64,000 nt of DNA, taken from Paenibacillus sp. FSL K6-1330 (GTDB lineage: Bacteria; Bacillota; Bacilli; Paenibacillales; Paenibacillaceae). Of the stretch, positions 32,879 through 43,218 are shown in pieces. Under the pieces are notes generated by a model. The model was not told the origin of the DNA and made no database searches. It saw only the letters and a program-made list of their open reading frames with translations. Position numbers and translations under genes: made by a program. Position 1 is the first letter of the stretch; each line of letters starts with the position of its first letter. Location of the stretch: contig NZ_CP150269.1 in the NCBI RefSeq assembly GCF_037976825.1, positions 2,617,501 to 2,681,500 of the forward strand. The letters are read 5' to 3'.

Positions 32879-34528
32879 ATGAAATCAATGAAATGGACGG
32901 CAGCAGATTTATCGTTAGAACAAAAGGTAGGACAAATGTTTATATGCGGCTTCAACGCGCTGACGCCGAATGAGCATGCCAAGATACTGATTGAACAATA
33001 TCAGGTCGGGGGCATCTGCTATTTTCGCCGGAATGTGAAAACGCTGCCTCAGCTTGCCGAACTGTCGGAGTCCTTACAGCAGCTCGCATCGGACAGCCAG
33101 AAGTTCCCGCTTCTGATCTCGATTGATCAAGAGGGCGGTATGGTTGCACGAATTGATCATGAAGGCATCAGCCGCATTCCGGGGAATATGGCGCTTGGAG
33201 CAGCGGGCAGCGCGGAGGCTTCGTACAGGGTAGCGCAAATCGGGGCGCGCGAATTGCGTTCACTTGGTGTAAATATGAACTTCGCTCCTTGTCTCGACGT
33301 GAACAACAATCCTCGTAATCCGGTCATCGGCGTGCGTTCCTTCGGCGAAGATCCTCAAGCTGTTGCCGCTCTTGGGACTGCGGCAATGAAGGGATACCAG
33401 GAAGAAGGTGTATCCGCTACGGCCAAACACTTCCCGGGCCATGGCGACACCAGCGTCGATTCTCATCTCGGGCGGGCTTCTGTACCGCATGATTTGGAAC
33501 GGCTCCGCAGCGTGGAATTGTATCCGTTTGCGCAAGCGATCCAGAACGGCGTGGACGCCATCATGACGGCTCACGTCAGTTTCCCGGCGATAGAGCCGAG
33601 CGATCTGCCGGCGACGCTCTCTCATGCCGTGTTAACGGGTTTGCTGAGGGAGGAGATGGGGTTTGAAGGTCTGATCATAACGGACTGCCTTGAGATGCAC
33701 GCAATCTCCAAAGAGTACGGGATTCCGGAGGGCGCGATACGCGCGATCGAAGCGGGTGCGGACTGCGTACTGGTCAGCCATAATCTATCGGAGCAGACGG
33801 CGGCGATTACGGCCGTCATTGAGGCTATCCGCAGCGGGAGACTCCCGGTAGAGCTGATCGACAAGGCTGTAGATCGGATATTGGCGCTTAAGCAGCGTAA
33901 TGCAAAGCTCGCTGAGGAGCTTCCGGTCTACCCGATTGGCGAGGTTGCGGAAGAGACCAAACAACTGCTGGCTCAAATTGCAGGCAGAGGAATCACGCTG
34001 GTGAAAGACGAAGGGCAGCTGCCTCTTAAGCCGGAGCAGGCCGTTGCGGTGATCTGGCCTGAGCTGCTTCAGGCAACCCAGGTGGATGAAGCATGGAGCA
34101 AGAGCTACACCTTAGGGGATGCCTTGAGAAGTTACGGGGTTCAGGCAGACGATCTGCGTGTCGGAACGGATATGTCCGACGAAGAGATAGAGCAAGCCGT
34201 TAAGGCAGCTGAAGGATATAAACAGATTGTAGTAGCTACGTACACCTCCGAGAGCCGTCTTCCCGCCGGCCAGCAGAAGCTGGTGAACAAGCTGGTTGAA
34301 CTTGAGGATGTGGCACTTGTTATCGTCGCTACCCGTAATCCCTATGATATCAATGATCTTCCGCCGGTTCCGACGTATTTGTGCAGCTACGAGAACACAC
34401 CTTATTATATGAATGCAGCCGCGGGTGTCTTAATAGGACGGGTTACGCCTGAGGGTAAGCTCCCGGTAGGAATCAGCGAGACTTATCCGCTTGGCTGGAG
34501 CGGTAATCAGGACTATGTCAATAATTAA
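32879..34528 (+). CDS. Glycoside hydrolase family 3, NagZ-like beta-N-acetylhexosaminidase
   Basis: A 549-residue GH3 enzyme. The first ~340 residues form the catalytic domain with DQEGGMVARI, the NagZ signature KHFPGHGDTSVDSH (His-Asp catalytic pair, about residues 181-194) and nucleophile region ITDCLEMHAI. A C-terminal alpha/beta domain (about 360-545) follows. No signal peptide, so it acts in the cytoplasm on imported saccharide. The KHFPGHGDT motif is characteristic of beta-N-acetylglucosaminidases, suggesting that the upstream ABC system imports chitin- or peptidoglycan-derived sugars; this is inference. It lies 90 nt after the response regulator gene. Confidence 0.92.
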   Translation: MKSMKWTAADLSLEQKVGQMFICGFNALTPNEHAKILIEQYQVGGICYFRRNVKTLPQLAELSESLQQLASDSQKFPLLISIDQEGGMVARIDHEGISRIPGNMALGAAGSAEASYRVAQIGARELRSLGVNMNFAPCLDVNNNPRNPVIGVRSFGEDPQAVAALGTAAMKGYQEEGVSATAKHFPGHGDTSVDSHLGRASVPHDLERLRSVELYPFAQAIQNGVDAIMTAHVSFPAIEPSDLPATLSHAVLTGLLREEMGFEGLIITDCLEMHAISKEYGIPEGAIRAIEAGADCVLVSHNLSEQTAAITAVIEAIRSGRLPVELIDKAVDRILALKQRNAKLAEELPVYPIGEVAEETKQLLAQIAGRGITLVKDEGQLPLKPEQAVAVIWPELLQATQVDEAWSKSYTLGDALRSYGVQADDLRVGTDMSDEEIEQAVKAAEGYKQIVVATYTSESRLPAGQQKLVNKLVELEDVALVIVATRNPYDINDLPPVPTYLCSYENTPYYMNAAAGVLIGRVTPEGKLPVGISETYPLGWSGNQDYVNN

Positions 34529-34542
34529 ATAAGGGTTGCTCA

Positions 34543-34582
34543 AACCGGAGTCTTCCTACCCAGGAATGCTCCGGTTTTCCTA
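34543..34582 (+). terminator. Terminator of the sugar transport/hydrolase cluster
   Basis: AACCGGAG at 34543-34550 pairs with CTCCGGTT at 34569-34576, with additional inner TTCCT / AGGAA pairing, followed by TT. Confidence 0.8.
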
Positions 34583-34683
34583 TTTTCCAGCCTTTTCTGA
34601 GCAACTTTTGGGGAAAGTCCGCGTCTAATAGTATGTCCAATAGAGGCAGACAGACTATACTGAGAGTTTTAAAGGAGTAGAGA

Positions 34684-37413
34684 ATGAATTTCAAGAGAAT
34701 CTCGATGATTACAGTCCTTGCCGCGGCCCAGGTATCCATGGCATTTCCCGCGGCAGCTGAATCACCGGATATTACAGCTCCGGCGCTAAATAGCCAATCA
34801 GCGCTGCAGTCCCCGGTGGAAGGACAAAGCCAGCAGAGTGGAGAACAACAGACGGACTTGCAGCAAGCGGAGGAAACATCAGCAACGCCAAAGGAAACAT
34901 CTTCTGATTCAGTCGAAGGTACGATTAGCGATCCGAATGCCGAACCTTCTGCACCCAATGAGCAGCAGGAGGATACGGAAAACGATCCTTCCGATAATGA
35001 GGTTTCAGAGAACGAAGAGGGCAGCCCATCCGGAGAGCCCGAAGTCAGTACTTCCAAGTTTTCTGCGAATGAACTTGTACTGATGATGAACAGCAATGTG
35101 ATGTACCATAACGGCAAGAAATACAAAGCGGGTCAGCCGATGGCTGTGAAGCAAGGGGTATCCTATGTCGCCATTCGCGCCATGGTTGAACGTGCAGGAC
35201 TGAAGCTGTCTTACGATAATAAAACGAAGGAAACCATCATCCTTAAGGATGGTAATGAACTTCGGTTTACGACAGGAAGCAGCAACTATAAAGTCAATGG
35301 ACAGGTACGTTCGATGAAAGGCCCTGCCTACCAGAGCAACAATGTGTTTATGGTTCCGTTAACCGCGATCACGCAAGCGCTTGAAATTCCATACCAGGTG
35401 AACCAGCCCGAGAAGAAGGTTATTCTCGATCTATCCGGTATGGGCAGCGGCAACGGTAATGGTGAACAGCCAGGCGGAAATAACGGCGGGGGATCTGGCA
35501 GCGAGGTTCCGAATATACCGAATCTCGGGCCCAATGATCTCATCTTGATGATGAACAGCAACAAGATGTATCAGAACGGGAAAGCGTATACGGCAGGTCA
35601 GCCGATGGCAGTTAAGAACGGCGTATCCTATGTTGCCATTCGCTCCCTCGTTGATCGTGTCGGCCTGAAGCTGACCTATGACGGAAAGACTAAGGAAACG
35701 ATTATTATCCGCGGTAACGATGAGCTTCGTTTTAAGACGAACAGCAGCGTTTACACCGTGAACGGGGTCAGAAAATCGATGAAGGGACCGGCTTACCAGT
35801 CCAACAATACGTTCATGGTGCCGCTGACCAGCATTACGCAGGCGCTGGACATCACCTATCGGGTGGACCAGCCGAATAAGCGGGTTATCCTTAGCTTGAG
35901 CGCAAAGCCCGTAGCTTCCTTCACGGTGCAGCCTGGTGAGATCCTCGCCGGACAAACAACGGTTACGTATAAGACGAATGCCTATTCGCCGACGGGCCTG
36001 GCTATTGTTGACGAGCATTGGGAAGGCCGGGAAGAGATTTTTGACGAACCCGGCGTGCATACGGTTTCCTACTCGGTACAGGATTCCAGCGGGGAGTGGA
36101 GCGACCCGTATATATTGAGCATTCAAGTATCCGCTCCGAATACGCCGCCTGTTGCCATGTTCGAAACGGATAAACAGGAATATAAGATCGGTGAGAAAAT
36201 AACGTACATGAATATGAGTTATGACAACGATCCTGGCGATGAGCTTACGTATAAGTGGGAAAACAACGATCAGGCCTTTTTTACGGCAGGACCGCATAAA
36301 GTGCTGTTGATTGTTACTGATAAACATGGAGCGACCAGCTCATACGAGAAGATTATCAACGTAACGAGCGAAGTATTGTATACGCGTGATCAATTCAATC
36401 AATTGTTTACGGGCATCGGCGACAAATACACCTTTGACGGATCCGCTGTGCCGACATGGAATCTGATGCCGATTACAAGAAGCTCCGAACCTTATTTGTT
36501 GATTCGCAGCAACTCTCCGGAAACCGTCTATCAAGAGGGTATCGTCTACCGCGAGGTCGGCAATGCCAGCACGCGATTCATGATCCACCACTTGAACGCA
36601 ACCGGGAAGAACATGAAGATGTACGTCGTCGCCACTAACATCAACACTATGACGGCGCGTCTGACAACCGAGTATACGGGAATAGGCGGTCCGATTAATA
36701 TACCGACTGCCACGGGAAAAGCAGCTGTTCAGCGTTACCTCGAGTCTATGCAATCAGCTGATTCATTCAAGACGATCTCGCTCGCGCCTGGGGAAAGCCG
36801 GGTCATTCTGCAAGACTTGAGCGCGCAAACCTTGAAGAATCAGCAGGTGCTGTCCATGTTTGCTGATCTCTATTCGGATTCACCGATCCGGTATGATGTC
36901 ATCATGATTGATGAAGCCAAGGATCCGATTCAAAAGCTTCCTTACCTGAAGCTCCATCCGAGCGATGGCGTTCATAACCGGGGAACGTACCCGGACTCGA
37001 CACGGATCATTGAATCCCATGATCTGGTTGGCAACACGCCTACCCGTCTAGCGCTCGGTGACAAGACAAACGATCCGAATCTGGAAGGGTATGACGGCAT
37101 TAACGGTTCATATCAATCCAATGCCGGGAACTTCGGTGTGCTTTACAAAATCAAGCTGCACCGCGTAGCGCCCAATACGCTGATCACGCTGAATCCGCGT
37201 GGAGGCAAGTACATGGGTGCGCTGATGGTGAACGGAACTATCATTCAGACGCCGAATACAAGCGGAGGCGCTATATCTGCACCGAATGAAGCTGCCGTTC
37301 TCTATCGTACGGGGAATTACGAGCAGACCGTGGAAATCCTGTTTACGGCGGCGCCGGGAAGCAGCTTGCCAATCAACTTCCTGTTCCAGCCGCTTCCGCA
37401 AGTGAAGAACTAA
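34684..37413 (+). CDS. Large secreted protein with two copper-amine-oxidase-like stalk domains and a PKD-like domain
   Basis: A 909-residue exported protein. Signal peptide at residues 1-25 (MAFPAAAES cleavage region). Residues 26-125 are an acidic, low-complexity Glu/Ser/Pro/Gln linker. Two similar copper-amine-oxidase N-terminal-like stalk domains follow at about 128-258 and 285-405; repeated phrases are LMMNSN.MY.NGK.Y.AGQPMAVK, YVAIR and MKGPAYQSNN.FMVPLT. They are joined by a Gly/Asn linker. A PKD-like region is at about 410-565 (SPTGLAIVDEHWEGREE, DPGDELTYKWENN). The last 340 residues are beta-rich and not recognised. No sortase motif. Such stalk domains mediate cell-wall or matrix association in Paenibacillus. 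Transcribed alone between two terminators. Confidence 0.88.
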   Translation: MNFKRISMITVLAAAQVSMAFPAAAESPDITAPALNSQSALQSPVEGQSQQSGEQQTDLQQAEETSATPKETSSDSVEGTISDPNAEPSAPNEQQEDTENDPSDNEVSENEEGSPSGEPEVSTSKFSANELVLMMNSNVMYHNGKKYKAGQPMAVKQGVSYVAIRAMVERAGLKLSYDNKTKETIILKDGNELRFTTGSSNYKVNGQVRSMKGPAYQSNNVFMVPLTAITQALEIPYQVNQPEKKVILDLSGMGSGNGNGEQPGGNNGGGSGSEVPNIPNLGPNDLILMMNSNKMYQNGKAYTAGQPMAVKNGVSYVAIRSLVDRVGLKLTYDGKTKETIIIRGNDELRFKTNSSVYTVNGVRKSMKGPAYQSNNTFMVPLTSITQALDITYRVDQPNKRVILSLSAKPVASFTVQPGEILAGQTTVTYKTNAYSPTGLAIVDEHWEGREEIFDEPGVHTVSYSVQDSSGEWSDPYILSIQVSAPNTPPVAMFETDKQEYKIGEKITYMNMSYDNDPGDELTYKWENNDQAFFTAGPHKVLLIVTDKHGATSSYEKIINVTSEVLYTRDQFNQLFTGIGDKYTFDGSAVPTWNLMPITRSSEPYLLIRSNSPETVYQEGIVYREVGNASTRFMIHHLNATGKNMKMYVVATNINTMTARLTTEYTGIGGPINIPTATGKAAVQRYLESMQSADSFKTISLAPGESRVILQDLSAQTLKNQQVLSMFADLYSDSPIRYDVIMIDEAKDPIQKLPYLKLHPSDGVHNRGTYPDSTRIIESHDLVGNTPTRLALGDKTNDPNLEGYDGINGSYQSNAGNFGVLYKIKLHRVAPNTLITLNPRGGKYMGALMVNGTIIQTPNTSGGAISAPNEAAVLYRTGNYEQTVEILFTAAPGSSLPINFLFQPLPQVKN

Positions 37414-37433
37414 TCCACTATTTATTCATAACA

Positions 37434-37478
37434 AAGGGACAGCCTTACAGCCAGCACATGGTTAGGGCTGTCCTTTTT
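37434..37478 (+). terminator. Terminator after the stalk-domain protein
   Basis: GGACAGCC at 37437-37444 pairs with GGCTGTCC at 37466-37473, followed by TTTTT. Confidence 0.85.
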
Positions 37479-37644
37479 GTTGGCTCTTGCCAAGGGATCT
37501 CGTCAAATGCCAAGTGTTTCGCGTTCCGGCCGGCGCAGTACCTTGCAGGGGTTTAGTCTATCCACAACCGCTTTCATTGACGCTGTCTTATTTTTCAGGC
37601 ATTATAAGGAGAGAGTATCTTCAAGTAGAGGAGGTTACCTCCGT

Positions 37645-38115
37645 ATGCTTACGACGGAACAGATCATCGACGCCATGTCGGAACATGGGCTGCGCATTAC
37701 CGATCAGCGCAAGACGCTTGCCAAATTGTTTGGGGAACATCCTGGATATTTGACGGCCAAGGATGTGTACGAATATATGGGCCGGAAGTACAGCGGTTTG
37801 AGCTTTGATACAGTGTACCGGAATCTTCGGGTATTGTACGAACTCGGTGTATTGGAGCAGGTAGTGTTCGAGGAAGGCATCAAGTTTCGAGGACGATGCA
37901 GCGAAGAGCATCATCATCATCACATGATTTGCCTGCAGTGCCAGAAGACGTACCCGATTACGTTTTGCCCGATGCAGCTGACCGATGCACCGGATGATTT
38001 CCAGGTGGTTCAGCATAAATTCGAAGTGTTCGGTTACTGCCGGGACTGCGGCAAGGACAATACCGATAAGGAAACTTCACCAGCCAGTGGAGGAAAGCGG
38101 GACAGCCGGGTATGA
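37645..38115 (+). CDS. zur: Zinc uptake regulator Zur (Fur family)
   Basis: A 156-residue Fur-family repressor. The winged helix is at about residues 8-80 ([35 protein letters not shown]). The metal region has [24 protein letters not shown] and a C-terminal CRDCG, giving the structural Zn(Cys)4 site of the family. Sequence details ([24 protein letters not shown]) match Bacillus Zur more closely than Fur or PerR. Start ATG 37645 follows AGAGGAGG. Two Zur-box-like sites flank the znuA promoter 3.5 kb downstream, supporting the assignment. Overlaps yidD by 4 nt. Confidence 0.88.
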   Translation: MLTTEQIIDAMSEHGLRITDQRKTLAKLFGEHPGYLTAKDVYEYMGRKYSGLSFDTVYRNLRVLYELGVLEQVVFEEGIKFRGRCSEEHHHHHMICLQCQKTYPITFCPMQLTDAPDDFQVVQHKFEVFGYCRDCGKDNTDKETSPASGGKRDSRV

Positions 38116-38369
38116 GCACGGCACGTAGGGTAGTGAAGGTGCCGATACACTTCTATCGGAAATTCATTTCTCCGTTGAAACCGGCGACTTGCCGATTCTA
38201 CCCGACTTGCTCGGCCTATGCACTGGAAGCGATTGAGGTACACGGCGCGCTGAAGGGCTCCTGGCTGGCGGCCAAGCGAATAGCAAGATGCCATCCGTTT
38301 CATCCAGGCGGCATTGACATGGTTCCACCGCGCAAGGATAAGGTGTCGTCTTCATTGACAGAGAAATAG
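38112..38369 (+). CDS. yidD: Membrane protein insertion efficiency factor YidD
   Basis: An 85-residue DUF37-family protein with the signature [28 protein letters not shown] and HPGGIDMVP, including the conserved cysteines (CRFYPTC, ARCHP). YidD assists YidC-dependent insertion at the membrane. Usually found near rnpA-yidC; here its ATGA start overlaps the zur stop, so the two are translationally coupled. An N-terminal amphipathic helix is expected to bind the membrane. Confidence 0.93.
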   Translation: MSTARRVVKVPIHFYRKFISPLKPATCRFYPTCSAYALEAIEVHGALKGSWLAAKRIARCHPFHPGGIDMVPPRKDKVSSSLTEK

Positions 38370-38451
38370 CGTTTTTGGGGTATCCTAATCGATACGAAGC
38401 GGAATGGCATGCTGTCTTTGGACATAGCCATCCCACGGAACGCGACTCACC

Positions 38452-38772
38452 TTGACACACCGCAGCCCGTTTGATTAAAATGTAAGAAATTATAGGTATA
38501 TCCGAGGAAGAGATAAGTACGAAAAGCTTGCCTTGAACAGAGAGCCGGAACAGCTGGAAACCGGTCTTGGCGAATTTCGGAAAATGGTCTTGGAGGATCC
38601 GCTTTTGAGCGCTGCAGTCCAGGTAATAAGGCTGCCGTAAAGAAGCGGCGTGAGCCAGCGTTAATGGACGGCCGGATGACGGCAGATGAGCCTGTTACCC
38701 GTAAGGGGACAGGGAATTTGGGTGGTAACACGTGAGAACAACTCTCGTCCCATGGGGACGGGGGTTTTTTGC
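38452..38772 (+). ncRNA. T-box leader of the methionyl-tRNA synthetase gene
   Basis: Promoter TTGACA (38452-38457), 18 bp, TAAAAT (38476-38481). The transcript contains the T-box sequence GGGTGGTAACACG at 38720-38732, followed by a terminator stem AACTCTCGTCCC / GGGACGGGGGTT at 38740-38764 with six T residues. Stem I extends from about 38500 to 38605 and contains an AGAGATAAGTA motif and, on its 3' side, GGAAAATGGT; the AUG at 38584-38586 is a suitable Met specifier codon. Uncharged tRNA-Met should stabilise the antiterminator and allow expression of the synthetase. Confidence 0.9.
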
Positions 38773-38831
38773 TGTTTACTGCTGTTTTTCAATAAGAGAT
38801 TACTTGGTACAAACAATCAATTTCACGGTAA

Positions 38832-40832
<2,001 letters not shown>

Positions 40833-40863
40833 AAAGCTCTCTCATTGAATTAAGTCGCGATAG

Positions 40864-40900
40864 ACGGTGTACCCTATTAAAGGGTACGCCGTTATTTTTT
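40864..40900 (+). terminator. Terminator of metG
   Basis: ACGGTGTACCC pairs with GGGTACGCCGT across TATTAAA, followed by ATTTTTT. Confidence 0.9.
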
Positions 40901-40910
40901 CCTTTAAGAG

Positions 40911-41083
40911 GTTGTTCAAAAAGTCCGCTTTTGATCACGAAGCGAATCAGGAAGTAGTTCGGCATCGAATCTTGAATTCAGCCGGGCCTTCCGGTGCTCA
41001 CGTACCCAAAACGTACGCTCCGCTCCTGACGTCCCTAGCTTCATCCAACCTTCTCGGTGCTGAAAATCGACCTTTTTGAACAC
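40911..41083. repeat. Dispersed palindromic intergenic repeat
   Basis: About 170 bp bounded by inverted ends GTTGTTCAAAAAG (40911-40923) and CTTTTTGAACAC (41072-41083), containing GC-rich internal hairpins (for example CCGGGCCTTCCGG and GTACCCAAAACGTAC). It has no convincing coding capacity. A shorter element with the same ends (TTCAAAAAG / CTTTTTGAA) lies at 51687-51708 after the Xaa-Pro peptidase gene. I believe related repeats are common in Paenibacillus intergenic regions, but cannot check this here. Confidence 0.6.
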
Positions 41084-41123
41084 GCACTTTAATAAGGGGG
41101 ATATAACATCTCTATTGAAAATT

Positions 41124-41197
41124 AATAGTAATTTTTACGATTTGGTTGACAATGATGTTTGCCTGCTCTTATAATCTTGTTAGTAAAGATTACGATT
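41124..41197 (+). promoter_or_regulatory. znuA promoter flanked by two Zur-box-like sites
   Basis: TTGACA (41146-41151), 18 bp, TATAAT (41170-41175) is a near-consensus promoter. Upstream, 41124-41142 matches the Bacillus Zur box AATCGTAAT-N-ATTACGATT in 16 of 18 positions. Downstream, 41179-41197, over the predicted start, has a perfect ATTACGATT half and a weaker other half. Zur with zinc would thus cover both sides of the promoter. Confidence 0.72.
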
Positions 41198-41221
41198 AAT
41201 TGAACGGAGCGGATATGGGAG

Positions 41222-42322
41222 ATGAACATGAACAAGAGAAAGAGAGAAAGCAAACTTAACAGTTGGACCTGGAGTGTGACCTCTATATTGTTGGCGGTAC
41301 TCATCCTGTCGGGGTGCGGAAGTAAATCTGGCGGCAGCATTGTCGAAGGCAAGGTAAACGTCATTACGACCTTTTATCCAATCTATGAGTTTACGAAGGA
41401 AATTGGCGGGGACGACGTCAATGTTGTAAATCTTCTGCCAACGGGCGTGGAACCGCATGATTGGACACCGCGCAGCCAGGATATCGTGAATACTTCCAAG
41501 GCTCAGCTGTTTCTCTATAACGGTGCCGGATTGGAAGGCTGGGTACCTGGGTTTCTGAAGGGACTTGATAAAGATACGCAAGTTAAGCCGGTTGAAGTCA
41601 GTCACGGGATCAAGCTGATCGATGCCGTGGGAGACGATGGTCATGGACACGGGGCAGCAGCTCATGAAGAAGAGCACGATCACAGCCATGAGGAAGGCAC
41701 CGAAGCAGAGCACGATCACAGCCATGAGGAAGGCACGGAAGAAGACCATGCGGGCCATGAACACGAGGAAGCGGCCGCTGGGACTAGCGCCGACACACAT
41801 CATACGGATCCGCATACATGGGTAAGCCCGAAATCGGCACTGGTCATGGCAGAGAATATCAAGAATAGTCTTGTCGAGGTGGATTCCGAGCATAGGGACG
41901 GCTACGAACAGCGCTTTGAAGCCCTGAAAGAGAAGCTGGTCAAACTGGATAACGATTTCACAAGCGAGTTGTCCAAAATGCCGAAAAAAGACATTGTCGT
42001 TTCCCACCAGGCATTTGGCTATCTGTGCCGGGATTATGGCTTGACGCAGCATGCGATTATGGGACTTTCGCCGGACGCGGAGCCCAGAGCGCAGGATATA
42101 GTAAACCTGACCAAAACGGTGAAAGAGAAGGAAGTCAAATATATTTTCTTCGAAGAGCTCATATCGGATAAACTTGCCAAAACGCTGGCGAATGAAGCGG
42201 GCGTGGAAACCTTGGTATTGAATCCCGTGGAGGGACTGACGAAGGAGCAGGCAAGCGGCGGTGACAATTATTTCACGCTAATGGAGAAAAATTTGCAAAA
42301 TCTAACGAAGGCTTTACAATAA
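41222..42322 (+). CDS. znuA: Zinc ABC transporter substrate-binding lipoprotein
   Basis: A 366-residue cluster A-I metal-binding protein. Signal peptide with lipobox LILSGC (Cys about 32). The metal ligands of the ZnuA family are seen as His in GVEPHDWTPRSQD, His in HTDPHTWVSP, and His in VSHQAFGYLC. Between them is a His/Glu/Asp-rich loop (about residues 140-190) typical of zinc-specific members. The loop includes a 12-residue tandem duplication encoded by two 36-bp repeats starting at 41672 and 41708. Zur-box-like sites flank the promoter. Followed by the ATPase and permease genes. Confidence 0.95.
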   Translation: MNMNKRKRESKLNSWTWSVTSILLAVLILSGCGSKSGGSIVEGKVNVITTFYPIYEFTKEIGGDDVNVVNLLPTGVEPHDWTPRSQDIVNTSKAQLFLYNGAGLEGWVPGFLKGLDKDTQVKPVEVSHGIKLIDAVGDDGHGHGAAAHEEEHDHSHEEGTEAEHDHSHEEGTEEDHAGHEHEEAAAGTSADTHHTDPHTWVSPKSALVMAENIKNSLVEVDSEHRDGYEQRFEALKEKLVKLDNDFTSELSKMPKKDIVVSHQAFGYLCRDYGLTQHAIMGLSPDAEPRAQDIVNLTKTVKEKEVKYIFFEELISDKLAKTLANEAGVETLVLNPVEGLTKEQASGGDNYFTLMEKNLQNLTKALQ

Positions 42323-42323
42323 G

Positions 42324-42355
42324 GAAGATGGGGGAGCATATCCCCCTCTTCTTTC
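42324..42355 (+). terminator. Attenuating hairpin between znuA and znuC
   Basis: GAAGATGGGGGA at 42324-42335 pairs with TCCCCCTCTTC at 42341-42351, followed by a short T-run. Probably reduces expression of the ATPase and permease relative to the binding protein. Confidence 0.65.
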
Positions 42356-42423
42356 GTGTTATGAACGTTTATGATGTTCATATATTTAGATAGAAAGACT
42401 ACAGAGAGAAAGGCGGCCTGGTT

Positions 42424-43173
42424 ATGGAGCCGGCAGCACAGGATTGCCACCAACCTATTGTACAAATCAAGGATGTATCCTTTCATTACCGCGAGCAACA
42501 GGTGATCAAGGATCTCAATTTCACCATAAAAGAGCGGGACTTTGTAGGTATTGTCGGGTCTAATGGGGCAGGCAAAACCACGTTGCTCCGCATGATTGTT
42601 GGATTGCTGCCTGCCGCGGAAGGGTCTATCGAACTCTTCGGTCAGCCGATCCGTAAGTTTCAGGACTGGGAGCGAATCGGGTACGTTCCGCAGAAAAATT
42701 CGTTTAATCCGCTGTTCCCCGCCACTGTGCGCGAAGTCGTCATGTCCGGGCTATATAATCGGAAGAAAATGTTTCGCCGTTTGAACCGTCTGGACCACCA
42801 GAAATGTGAGGATGCTCTGGAAGTGATGCGCATTCAGGATATTGCTGATAAGCGGATAGGCGCTCTGTCCGGTGGACAGCAGCAGCGCGTTTTTCTCGCT
42901 CGGGCGCTCATTAATCGTCCGGATCTGCTCATACTTGACGAGCCTACGATCGGCATTGATGCCGATACCCAGGCCGGATTCTTTGAATTGATTACCCATA
43001 TGCATGCCCATCATCGCATGACGTTTTTGATGGTTACCCATGATTTGGACATGGTTAAAGACTACTTGGGAGAATCGCCGGTATCGCAGAACGGAAAAAT
43101 TCAGTTTTTTGTCAGACATTCTCATGATATCGAAAACTGCGCAGAAGTGGATCTGCAGCATTCGCTCGTATAA
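42424..43173 (+). CDS. znuC: Zinc ABC transporter ATP-binding protein
   Basis: A 249-residue ABC ATPase: Walker A GSNGAGKTTL (about residue 43-50), Q-loop VPQKNSF, signature LSGGQQQRV (about 147), Walker B LLILDEPTIGID, H-loop TH in MVTHDLD. It lies between znuA and znuB. The region after the H-loop (GESPVSQNGKIQFF) is slightly unusual: the normal CLN.. segment with a conserved Cys is absent. Energises Zn2+ import. Confidence 0.94.
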   Translation: MEPAAQDCHQPIVQIKDVSFHYREQQVIKDLNFTIKERDFVGIVGSNGAGKTTLLRMIVGLLPAAEGSIELFGQPIRKFQDWERIGYVPQKNSFNPLFPATVREVVMSGLYNRKKMFRRLNRLDHQKCEDALEVMRIQDIADKRIGALSGGQQQRVFLARALINRPDLLILDEPTIGIDADTQAGFFELITHMHAHHRMTFLMVTHDLDMVKDYLGESPVSQNGKIQFFVRHSHDIENCAEVDLQHSLV

Positions 43174-43218
43174 TGTATAGAAACAAACTTTTTGAAGCAG
43201 GAGAAGGGGACGTTATCA

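Noticed and set aside
40867..41079. 70-codon open frame after metG
   Set aside because: It starts in the metG terminator and lies within the palindromic repeat; no ribosome binding site.
43192..43218. Upstream start of znuB
   Set aside because: No ribosome binding site before it, while TTG 43219 has AAGGGG at good distance and matches the family N-terminus.
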